This document shows, piece after piece, positions 1-8,689 of a stretch of 64,000 nt of DNA. The position numbers and the translations under genes are program-made. This DNA is from Nymphaea colorata (lineage: Eukaryota > Streptophyta > Magnoliopsida > Nymphaeales > Nymphaeaceae), in NCBI RefSeq assembly GCF_008831285.2, contig NC_045141.1, positions 7,429,353-7,493,352 of the forward strand, read 5' to 3'. Each line of letters starts with the position of its first letter. The first letter of the stretch is position 1. The notes beneath the pieces were generated by a model, which saw only the letters and a program-made list of their open reading frames with translations, made no database searches and was not told where the DNA came from.

Positions 1-700
1 CAATGTAATATATTACACAATTCATAAATGACACAAGAATCCAAGTAGTTCAAGAAAAATATAACTTTCACTTGTTTAAACAATTCGTCAAACACTTGGT
101 GGGTCGCTAAAAAAGCTAGAGACCAAAAACATTCAAACATCCAAGAAAGCATTCAAATGATAACCAATCAAACTAACATTCTACATATAAGTATATGGGC
201 ACTTGAATTAGACATGGTCCAAATTTTTCAACGAAATCCAGTGATGACAAAAATTAGGGTAAAATTGGGGTTTTTTTTTATTGTGTGGACATTTTATGAA
301 ACTAATATATCAAATTGAACGTATTAAGGTCAGGAAACATTCTTTCAAGATTTCATGGCCTAATACTACTGAAAAAAAAAAAGACAAAATATCTTCGAAA
401 AAATTCGGATATATACCATATAAGCATGTTTGACTTTAAATCATATAAAACTAAAAAAAAAAAGAAGAGGAGATAGAGGAACCAACCTTTTCATTCTTCA
501 AACAGTTCAAAAACATGATAAGAAGAAGAGCTCTCTGAAAATCACCGGCTGGAAGAAAGTGGAAAGAAAAAAGAAAAGAGGGACGAAGAAAGATGGAGAA
601 GAAGGGTTCGGTTGGAGGAAATAAGTCAGGAAAGCCTTTATGACGTGTAGAAAACGTTAGTAAAGTCATTACTTAGGTAATGTTCATGTAGTAAACATTA
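1..700. other. No recognised gene
   Basis: This is AT-rich sequence with short open frames only. A purine-rich tract around 450-620 gives a lysine-rich frame with no domain I recognise. It may be interior sequence of the CACTA-type element whose right end lies at 1179, because the left end of that element is not visible. Confidence 0.4.
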
Positions 701-729
701 ATAATGTCCAGGCCGCGTTAGTGAAAACA

Positions 730-1179
730 AATATTACCGACATCCACAGTGCACACGTCAATCAAAGTCGAGTTTCAACGACACACAACACTTGCGTCTG
801 TAATGAGTTTCACGTGCAATATTCAGCAACATGGAGAGATTCACACATCGATGATAATAAGTTTTTACCGATGCACACAATTGGAAGTTTCTAATAGCAA
901 CGTCAAAAAGTTTCATGTACATGAGAACCTAAATGCGTCAGTGAAGATGAACATTTGTTTTCACTGTCACCGTCGTCCTATGGCAGACATCGGTAAAGAT
1001 TAAACTTCAACAACACAGTAGCTCCACACATTGGTGATGGGGGATTTTAACCGATGTCTAGCTGTGGATGTCGCTAAAAAGTTGTAATTACTGACATGTC
1101 TCTGTGGACATCGGTAAAAGTCGACGTTCACTGATGTTATATTTTCCATGCATCGTTGAAACCATCTTTTTTTGTAGTG
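730..1179. mobile_element. Right terminus of a CACTA (En/Spm-type) transposon with subterminal repeats
   Basis: Read from the right, the sequence at 1179 back to about 1163 is CACTACAAAAAAAGATGG, the classic CACTA terminal inverted repeat. Inward of it, a short motif recurs in both orientations: ACATCGGTAAA-type at about 984-997 and 1107-1120, and ACCGATG-type at about 866-872 and 1049-1057, with relatives at 736-751 and 1068-1080. Clustered subterminal repeats are typical of CACTA elements. The bases after the terminus are TAA, a possible 3-bp target duplication. No matching left terminus or transposase frame is visible, so this is either the end of a longer element that starts outside the window or a deletion derivative. 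Confidence 0.72.
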
Positions 1180-1199
1180 TAATTTCTTTAGACCATATC

Positions 1200-1512
1200 T
1201 TAAACCTCCCTTTCAAATTGGCTCAGTGTCCAAACCTCATATTATAATTGATAAGGGCCTACACACAAAATTTTCATTAGCCAAAAAGGCATCTCCCTGC
1301 ACCTATAAAACCCCCCAAGGGGACTTGACCCAAACCACTGAAGCCCATTTAATCCCACACCTCTCTCTCTCTCTCTCTCCATTCACTTGATCCTTTTGGA
1401 TCTCTCCCTCTCGCACGTTCCCTTGGGTTAGTGCCAAGTCTCTCTGAGCCTCCCCTTCCTCCACGTCCGTGCTCTACGAGGCTCCTCCTCCTTCAATTCA
1501 TCTCCTCTATGT
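1200..1512 (+). promoter_or_regulatory. TATA box and CT-rich leader-like tract (promoter or LTR-like)
   Basis: A TATA-like CTATAAAA at 1302-1310 is followed by a CT-rich stretch with a (CT)n run at about 1362-1379 and a GTAAGC donor-like sequence at 1509. This resembles a plant core promoter plus 5' leader, but no coding exon follows. It may be the promoter of an LTR or of a lost gene. Confidence 0.3.
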
Positions 1513-3230
1513 AAGCCTCCTTCCCCATTCCATTTCTTAATTTTAGTTAGTATTACTTTTTTGGGTGGGGCATGTAGCCTATCTTAAATTCTATTTTCCT
1601 ATTCTAAGTATGTCTAGGTTTTTCCAAATAGGATTCACATCATTTTTAGGCTAGATTCTGTTTTAGCATTCCCATTGAATATTAGTTTATTTTAGCTACC
1701 CATTAGGATTGTGGAGGTTAAGTATGCCTATTTCCTTTTTCTCCATGATTGTGTGTTTAGGCTTTGTTAATATTCTATTAATCATGTTTAAAGTATGATT
1801 AGATTTACTTTAATTGTTAGTATGATACAATGGGGTCAGGTGTTCTCCTCTTCCCTTAGTCTCTGTTGTTTGGATGTTAATCTCTTTCTTTTGCAGTAGA
1901 TTTAGTTCACTTTCAGAATTTTACTTCACTTAATAGACATATGAAAAACATTTAATTTTATTAAAGAATGATTAACCCCCCTAAGCTGCATCACTAAACA
2001 TGATTAGGAAATGGCTAGTATCAATTAATGCCTCATTAAGCACTGCCAGATTAGGGATAAATGACATTCAAACATCACAATTAGAACACTATTGCACCCA
2101 CTTCAAACCTAATTAAAGATTAATCAATCTAGATTAATTACTGCACTTAAAAGTTATAACTTTAGTGTAGGAAATTATCTAAACTTCATTTAATTTCTAA
2201 TTCATAGGATTGTTTTCAAAAACTGAATTCATGATTTCAAAACGTTTCCTAAAACATATGCTTTCTTAAATTCGATTTTGAAAATTCTTATTGATTTGCT
2301 TGATTAGGATGACTGCAAATGCAGCCAAAGTAGGAATAATCAACTTTAAACACTGAGCCACAGTGTTAAAACCAAGCTAAGCCTTGAAGCCAAGCTAGAT
2401 CAATTCTAGATTATAATCCTTTTAGGTCTGAACTTGACTCAATCTAGGATTATCCTAAACCCGAATGTCACATTGGGACCAGCTTAATTAAGTCCAACTC
2501 CATAGGTTATAACATGTGGAGCCACACAGCTGATTTAGTTGAGTCCCTGCTTGACTCAAACTATTACCTAATATCAGCTTAATCAGTTAGGGTTTGCTTT
2601 ATGGTTATAAAACATAGAGCAAAGCACTTGACTTACTCCTAACCAACCTCAAACCTAGGTCAGGTCCTGGCTCATTTGGGGCTTGATTATGATTACTAAT
2701 AAAGAATTGCAATCTTAGCATAGCTTGATCTGGTCCAACACACTATTAGGGCAAGTTCTTTTGAATTATAACAAGCTTAATCAAGCTTGGGCCTGATTCT
2801 ACTTTCGAGCCTAATCCTAACCCCAACTTGATTAAAACTAGCTTTTCTAGACTACAACGTAAAGATTTAGCATGATCTAGGTTGGTTCAAGACCAATCAC
2901 CAACATTTGAACCTTAGCTTGGCCATTGCATGCTTGGTCATATCTTTTTTGTATTATAACCCGTAAGAGTTGTCATTCTATTTGTATCCTCTAAATTTAT
3001 TTCGGTTTTGAATATGGAGGACAGCTTTGGATCCAGATTTGAATCTAGGGATTTGTTTTAGGCTCTTATGAGTTACCAAATTCCAGTTTAAATTATAGAA
3101 TAACTCTAAATTGATATTGGGCTTTGTGTCAAAGTTTGAAATTATATCCAAATAAGTCCTAAACATCGTTGATAGTCAAATAAAAGAATAAATTGACCAT
3201 AATTAAAATAAATTGAAGTGTTTGAAGCTG
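1513..3230. other. Non-coding AT-rich region
   Basis: No coding frame, RNA gene or clear terminal repeat was seen. Scattered recurring phrases such as AGCTTGATC and TTATAAC suggest decayed LTR-element non-coding sequence, but nothing firm can be called. Confidence 0.4.
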
Positions 3231-3317
3231 AAAATCCTTGAAGGATGTCATAAAATTATCATAAAATGTTCAAAAAAATGCTAAATATAGAATTTTGAAA
3301 AATTTGGGGTGATTACA
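3231..3317 (+). repeat. Direct repeat copy 1, ending GGGGTGATTACA
   Basis: This block of about 87 bp starts near AAAATCCTTGAAGG and ends in TTTGGGGTGATTACA. A second diverged copy lies about 260 bp downstream (3490-3573). The GGGGTGATTACA end followed by a CCCCTC stretch resembles the ends of some plant gypsy LTRs. That attribution is inference. Confidence 0.6.
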
Positions 3318-3489
3318 GATGCCCCTCTGCTGCTAAGCGCGGTGTATATGTGCTTTGTTGTAAAGATGAGCACCCCAAATTTTGATTAATAAAAAATTTG
3401 GCTAAAAAAAATTAAAATGTTGGAATCACATTTCAGGTTTAACCTCTTACCTACACGGGTTTGCAAAAAATTGAATTCAGGTTAAAATT

Positions 3490-3573
3490 AAAATCCTTGA
3501 AGGCTGTCATAAAATTATCACGAAATATTAAAAAAAATTAAATATAAAATTTTAAAAAATTTGGGGTGATTAC
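3490..3573 (+). repeat. Direct repeat copy 2, ending GGGGTGATTACA
   Basis: Second copy of the block at 3231-3317. It shares the phrases TGTCATAAAATTATCA and TTTGGGGTGATTACA, with small substitutions and short indels. Confidence 0.6.
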
Positions 3574-4109
3574 ACATTCTAACAAAGCCTAGCCACACCC
3601 CAATTAGGATTGGTCATGCTTTAGTATGGACCAAACCTAGTTTTTTGGATTATAACCCGAGGAATCTGGAGTATGTTCTAGCTAAGTCACAAAAATTTTA
3701 GATTAATCCTTATTTAACTTCCCAACCAAAAACTTAAACATCTCTAGATTAATGCCTAGACTAGGGCATAACCTCTCTTACACACTATCTTAAGTTAACC
3801 ATTATAAAATTTGCAAGTCACAACAAAGCTCAAGAATAGTGACCTTAGCTACAAACTGTCTAAACCTTGATAACCAAAGCTCACATTTTTATAGCTTATT
3901 AAAATCTAAACCTGTTAGGAGATCCCCAATCAATGAATCTTTGAGATCACACATGATGCACATTGGGGTTACCATTGCATGGCCTATGATGATAAAAAAA
4001 TAACCCTTCTCTTATTCTTGCTTCCTAAATTCTGAGGTCCAATTTAGCTTTTCACTAAAATAAATGATTTCACATCCATGCACCAATTGTTTTTCTCTTC
4101 AAAATCATC

Positions 4110-4435
4110 CTAATATTTGATTATAGTGTCTCCCCTTTGGATCTTAGATATCTTGATGTTATAATCTACAAATGTGGATGGTTTGTACTTGACTACTAGT
4201 GCATCCACCAACTTTGACCATTGAGGTTCCCCTTGCTGCATGGATAGCCACTGGTACCACCTAATGGTGGCTCCTTCCAAATGCATCACTGCATGGGAAG
4301 CTCTTTTCTTGTGTGGAATGCCTTGGCATTTAAAATATTGTTCGCTTGAAAGACCCAACTGAGTAGATGTTCTATAAAAACGTTGGAAATTCCATCAAAC
4401 CCTAGGGATTACACTTAGTTCCCCATTTTATGGGC
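4110..4435 (-). pseudogene. Ty3/gypsy gag fragment (3' part, distal to the hAT insertion)
   Basis: The minus-strand frame encodes a retrotransposon gag segment with the hallmark HLEGATIRWYQW, which matches the equivalent [12 protein letters not shown] of the gypsy copy at 47.4 kb and FEGEALEWFQW at 62.6 kb. The frame ends at a stop at 4110; no protease or reverse transcriptase follows, so the element is truncated. The upstream half of the same gag lies at 5687-5920, separated by the hAT element at 4444-5678. It was formed by element decay and interruption and has no host function. Confidence 0.8.
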
Positions 4436-4443
4436 ATGACCCA
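4436..4443. repeat. Left target-site duplication of the hAT element
   Basis: ATGACCCA directly precedes the element. An identical 8-mer follows its right end at 5679-5686. Confidence 0.9.
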
Positions 4444-5678
4444 TAGGGCTGAACAACGAGCCGAGTAACTCGAACTCGGCTCGTTAAAGGTCGGCTCAAA
4501 TTTGAATTCGAGCCAGCTTTTATACTCAACGAGCCGAGCTCGAGTTATCCGTTCAACTCGTTTATTTTATCGAGCCGAGTACGAGTTCGGTTAAGAAGCT
4601 CGCTTAACCCAACTCGTCTCGCTTAACCCAAGAAAGGATATTTATTTTTTTCTTCATTCGCGCATCTTCATTTCTAGTCTTTTTTTCTCTCTCTTCTTCC
4701 TTCTGGCGATCGGTGGAATCCTCAAACCCTCGTTCCTTCTCTTCTCTCCTTCTCTCTCTCTCCCTCTCTATCTATCTCTCCCCCTCTCTCCCTAAATCAG
4801 AGAACTGAAACCCTCTCCCTCAACGAGAGAGGGTCTCAAGAACCCAATGATTTCTAACTTTGTTTTGCAGAAGAGAAGAAGAAGGAGAAAGAAGCGTTTT
4901 TTTGGAGAAGAAGGCGCCCAAAAATCACTTGGTTATGGCTCTGTGAAGAAGACCAAGCGAGAAATAGGATTCTCCCTCAAACCCTCGCAGCCTCCCTCCT
5001 TCTCTCTCTCTCCCTCTCCTCAAACCCTCGCAGCCTCGCCCCTTCTCTTCTCTCCTTCTCTCTCTCTCTCTTCTCCCTCAAACCCTCGCTCGCAGCCTCG
5101 CTCCTTCTCTTCTCTCCTTCTCTCTCTCCCTCTCCTCAAACCCTCGCAGCCTCGCCCCTTCTCTTCTCTCCTTCTCTCTCTCTCTCTCTTCTCCCTCAAA
5201 CCCTCGCTCTGTTTCTTGTCCCTCAAACCTTCGCAGCCTCGCTCCTTCTCTCTCTCTCTCTCTTCTCCCTCAAACCCTCGCTCTGTCTCTTGTCCCTCAA
5301 ACCCTCGCAGCCTCGCTCCTTCTCTCTCTCTTCTCCCTCAAACCCTCGCAGCTTGGTGGGGGGGAACAGGTGACGTAGCTTTCACATACCACAGTGCTAC
5401 CCTCCGTCGTCTCTCCTCGAGGCGCTGCTCCCCTCACCACCACGTGCCTTCAAGCTCGACCTCCAAACCGGCGAAGGACTCGACCTCATTGCCGACGCTC
5501 TGGGACAATGCCTAACTAAACGAGTTAAACGAGTCGAGCTCGAGCTCGACTATATATAGTCGAGTCGAGCTCGAGCTCGTGTTGGGGAACTCGACTCGAG
5601 TTCGAGCTCGAGCTCTTTGAGCCGAGTCGAGTTCGAGCTGGCCAAGCTTGGGCTCGACTCGGCTCGTGTGCAGCCCTA
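4444..5678. mobile_element. Non-autonomous hAT transposon with internal minisatellite
   Basis: The element is 1,235 bp long. It begins TAGGGCTGAACAACGAGCC and ends (reverse complement) TAGGGCTGCACACGAGCC, so the terminal inverted repeats agree over the outer bases with one small gap. It is bounded by a perfect 8-bp target duplication, the size expected for hAT elements. Both subterminal regions are packed with CTCGAG/GAGCTCG-type short inverted motifs, as is usual for hAT. No transposase is present. The middle holds a CT-rich minisatellite (4973-5352) lying in an open frame of 222 codons (4847-5515) rich in Ser, Leu and Pro, with a basic start. I regard that frame as a product of the repeat, not a proven gene. 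The element interrupts a gypsy gag. Confidence 0.88.
4973..5352. repeat. CT-rich minisatellite inside the hAT element
   Basis: Several imperfect copies of a unit containing CTCAAACCCTCGCAGCCTCG are separated by variable (CT)n runs. Unit lengths vary by multiples of three in most places, so one frame stays open through the tract. Confidence 0.85.
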
Positions 5679-5686
5679 ATGACCCA
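5679..5686. repeat. Right target-site duplication of the hAT element
   Basis: ATGACCCA, identical to 4436-4443. Confidence 0.9.
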
Positions 5687-5920
5687 CCAAGTCACTAGTT
5701 AGTGGATGCATACCTGGAATCCCCAGTTCCAGCATACCTTTGGTGAAGAATACATTTCATGACTTTCTCTATTATGTTTGTTGCCATTGGGCAGAGCCAC
5801 GTTGCACGACTGACGATCATGTGTTGGTTTGTCTGTTGACTTGTTGTTCATCTTTTGCAATAAGGCTGCTAATATTTTCTGCTCTATAAGGATCGCTTGC
5901 ATGTGCATATCAACATCCAA
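5687..5920 (-). pseudogene. Ty3/gypsy gag N-terminal fragment (proximal to the hAT insertion)
   Basis: This minus-strand frame lies just downstream (in the transcription sense) of a tRNA-Met primer binding site and just upstream of the hAT insertion, so by position it is the start of the gag that continues at 4110-4435. It begins with a Met/Gln/Leu-rich, coiled-coil-like stretch (MHMQAILIEQKILAALLQK), as gypsy gag N-termini often do. Sequence conservation alone would not identify it; context does. Confidence 0.6.
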
Positions 5921-5984
5921 TGGCCTTTGACTACTTCTTGAAAGTTTCTAATGCAGAAACCATCTCTCTGCCTATTATTTTCTA

Positions 5985-5996
5985 GCTCTGATACCA
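5985..5996 (-). promoter_or_regulatory. Primer binding site, initiator tRNA-Met type
   Basis: The minus strand reads TGGTATCAGAGC, complementary to the 3' end of plant initiator tRNA-Met and the standard primer site of many plant LTR retrotransposons. The 5' LTR of this minus-strand element should therefore lie at higher coordinates, from about 5999, but I cannot find its outer end. Confidence 0.85.
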
Positions 5997-5999
5997 ACC

Positions 6000-7600
6000 T
6001 GGGAAGCACCTCACTACCGATGCTTGTCCAAGAAAGAGGAAAATAAAATAGGGACAAGTTAACTCAAACACTTTCTCATAGGGTTGAGCAAAGCCTTAAT
6101 TTCCTCCCACTAAAATTCTGTATCAGTTAACAACAGCCTTACTTAATATGAATGAGGTGCATGGGTCTCATGCAAATGACTTCACCCACTTATTGTATAC
6201 TACTTAATTTGCTCACAGTTTTTCTATTTACGTTTGACACCCCAATATTTTTGCTCATTCTATCACATTGCTTTTTCTACATATGTTTTGGGCAATATTT
6301 CTCCATTCCAGGAACAACAAGCAAATGAACAACAAACAAATATGTCAAGGGATCATAATTAATTTTGTAAATCTTGAAAAAGGTCAAAAGTGACAATGAT
6401 AGTACATCTTGTTGCCACATTTGAGAGCAATTGAGAGTTTGTTCTTCAGTTTGAAGAGAGAGTTACACATATTGGGGTCTATAACAAAGAAATAGAGGGC
6501 ATGGAAAAGTTGCATTTCTAAGAGGGGGGAATGTTGGCTTCTTCAGAGCTTAATAACAGAGAGAGAGAGGTTTTACCATACTTTTCATTTTTAATAATTT
6601 TTCACTCATGTTTTTGGGTAAGCCTTACGGATGTGATCCAATGTATATTGAAAACATTTGTTGGCTTTCATTAGTACTCATTTAGATGCTTAAAATGATG
6701 ATGTTATCTTAATCTATACATGTTTTAAACAGGCACACAATATTTGCCTGGATGTTTTTTTTGTTCATGGAAAACCTTTTAAACATGTAGTGTATAGTCA
6801 AACCAGCCTTAAAATGAAATTGGTTGAACAACTACGTGTCAACAATGCATCTCGATTTCAAGATGGTCAGGTTTCACAAGCACAAGTCATCAGGGACTTG
6901 AGATAGAAGGGGACAAGTACTTTCTCAAAGGGCACATAACACAAACATCATCACGCCATGAAGACAGGATTTTAATAACAATGGGACCTATCTAAATTTC
7001 AAGCCTGAGTATGTGACATTAAGCTCTAACAAGATTTTAATTAGTAACAATATTAGAACCCATCAGAGTTTTAAGCCTGAGTACGTGGCGTTGAGCTCTT
7101 GCAATATTCAGTCTCCAACTTAAAATAATGTCCGATGGAGGGACTAGAGACTGATGATGTATAATCCTTCTACCGAGGAATTGTTGATGCTGATGGAGCT
7201 CTTCGTCAACCCACTTTGCGAGTTAAGTCATGTTAATCATAACTAATCAGTAATAATAAACACATCCAAAATTTTCTCTGCGTCACGAGTACCTGTGGAG
7301 GAAATTAAAGAGACAAGAAAGAGCTCTTCAACGCATTATGGTACAGACAGTCCTAGAATTACAGCCTAAAAGGCTCCCACACCAAGAGAGGTTTCTGGGG
7401 GCCTGTTCATAAAATCTTTCTCTAGGTAATACATAATCCCTAATAAAGAATTTTCCGTATCCAAGATCTTCTTTTCCTTTTCGGAACAAATTAATCCCCA
7501 AAGCTCTAGGAAATTGTTTCATAAGATTCTACAAAGAGGTAGAGGGAAAGAAGAGAAAGCGACCACCAGAAATCTGAGCGCAATGCAGTCATGAAGGGAA
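6000..7600. other. No recognised gene; probable LTR and flanking DNA
   Basis: The first few hundred bases are probably the LTR of the minus-strand gypsy relic, because they directly adjoin its primer site. The remainder shows no coding segment that I recognise. A GA run lies at about 6550-6561. Confidence 0.35.
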
Positions 7601-7609
7601 GGCGTGAGA

Positions 7610-7837
7610 TCAGGGCATGTACAGTTTGTTCCCACACTTGCATCTCCATGCCTCAGGGTAATACTCTGCAATCACAGGTGCGCCTGGTGGAACAGCCACA
7701 TGAACGGGCTTGCAAGGTGAGCAGTCTCCACATTTTTCTGAGCAGTGAGGGGGATATGATCCTGGTCCACCAGCCAGCCCTCTCCTTTTGCTGCTCCATA
7801 GAACTGCAGCCTCCGCTCTCTGAATTTCTTCGGTCTC
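7610..7837 (-). CDS. EPFL gene exon 3 (mature peptide)
   Basis: 228 nt including the TGA stop, after a TATTGCAG acceptor. It encodes the cleavable linker (basic SSKRRG) and the six-cysteine mature region. Confidence 0.92.
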   Translation of the reverse strand, partial: ETEEIQRAEAAVLWSSKRRGLAGGPGSYPPHCSEKCGDCSPCKPVHVAVPPGAPVIAEYYPEAWRCKCGNKLYMP

Positions 7838-8252
7838 CTGCAATATTACTTAAATGCTTCCGTCACCAGTTCTCTACCATCACTTTGAATCCTTTCTTCT
7901 TTTCTTTAAACGAAACTAACAGTCACTCTGAGAGTACCATTGTCTTGAATCATGACCATTCTGAGAAATTTCTCACAAACGTCCAATCAAAAGATGGTAA
8001 CATTGAACAAGATTTGGGACTTACCCTGGTGCAACAGTCAACTTTCCTTGTCATGAAACTGTCGCTGTTGAAACCTGAATAAGACCAACACTGTTATGAT
8101 ATGGAAAATCTTCTGGTAGGAAATTCAAGAACAAGCATTCCTATAAAGATTATATTTCTCTCACCTATGCAACAGCATTTATCAGCGGAAAGTAGACCAA
8201 CAGTGAATATGAAGATGAAAATGGAGAAGGATGGTTGTGGGTGCGTTGCCAT
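7610..8252 (-). CDS. EPIDERMAL PATTERNING FACTOR-like (EPFL) secreted peptide precursor
   Basis: Three exons on the minus strand (8252-8165, 8074-8025, 7837-7610) join in frame through GT-AG introns to 121 residues. Residues 1 to about 24 form a hydrophobic signal peptide (MATHPQPSFSIFIFIFTVG...). The C-terminal part carries six cysteines in the EPFL pattern C-x3-C-x2-C-x2-C ... C-x-C, the motif CGDCSPCKPVHV, and the family-typical ending EYYPEAWRCKCGNKLYMP. EPFL peptides are secreted, processed ligands of ERECTA-family receptor kinases that control stomatal patterning and growth. The ending is closest to what I know of the EPFL4/5/6 (CHALLAH) group; that subgrouping is inference. An odd feature is a run of three cysteines just after the signal peptide and a further CC in exon 2, ahead of the usual set. 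The start is the first ATG that gives a signal peptide in frame. (CT)n tracts lie 330-430 bp upstream. Confidence 0.9.
8025..8074 (-). CDS. EPFL gene exon 2
   Basis: 50 nt between a TTATTCAG acceptor and a GTAAGT donor. It encodes the spacer GFNSDSFMTRKVDCCTR, with the first Gly split across the junction. Confidence 0.82.
8165..8252 (-). CDS. EPFL gene exon 1 (signal peptide)
   Basis: 88 nt, 29 codons plus one base. It encodes the start Met and the hydrophobic signal segment and ends at a GTGAGA donor. Confidence 0.85.
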
Positions 8253-8584
8253 TGGGCTCAAATCACTTCCTTCAGGAGGCTAATCAGATCCATGAGAAAT
8301 AGACAAAGGGGTGCCGGGAGAAACTCAGACTCATACCTCTATATTTTTAGGAGGACAAGGATGCGTTGCTTGCCATTTTTGCTGTTCGTATCTGTGTGGC
8401 ACTTTTGGCAGTCAAATTTAGTTAGTGGAAAGCGAAAAAGAAAAGAAATAAAGGGAAAAACCCTATGAACAACTACTGCACCATCAGTGTGATTGGAGAA
8501 TGTGACTCTTGGAATTTAATACATTTTTATCTGTCTAGCTTCTCCTCACCGGTCACCAAGAACCCTGGTTGTCCCCCTTTCCCT

Positions 8585-8586
<2 letters not shown>

Positions 8587-8625
<39 letters not shown>

Positions 8626-8649
8626 TCCTCTCCGGAAGCCAGGAAGCCT

Positions 8650-8683
<34 letters not shown>
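8587..8683. repeat. Two (CT)n microsatellites upstream of the EPFL gene
   Basis: Runs at about 8590-8621 and 8655-8682 are separated by a short unique stretch. On the gene's strand they are (GA)n, a common plant promoter feature. A role here is not shown. Confidence 0.85.
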
Positions 8684-8685
<2 letters not shown>

Positions 8686-8689
8686 ATTT

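Noticed and set aside
361-385. TACTACTGAAAAAAAAAAAGAC as the left CACTA end
   Set aside because: It does not match CACTACAAAAA closely enough and has no subterminal motif array. The preceding TAA alone is not evidence.
4847-5515. 222-codon open frame taken as a host gene
   Set aside because: It lies wholly inside the hAT element, and most of its length is a CT-rich minisatellite that gives Ser/Leu/Pro repeats. There is no conserved domain.
7591-8082. 163-codon plus-strand frame
   Set aside because: It is a shadow of the minus-strand EPFL exons and introns.
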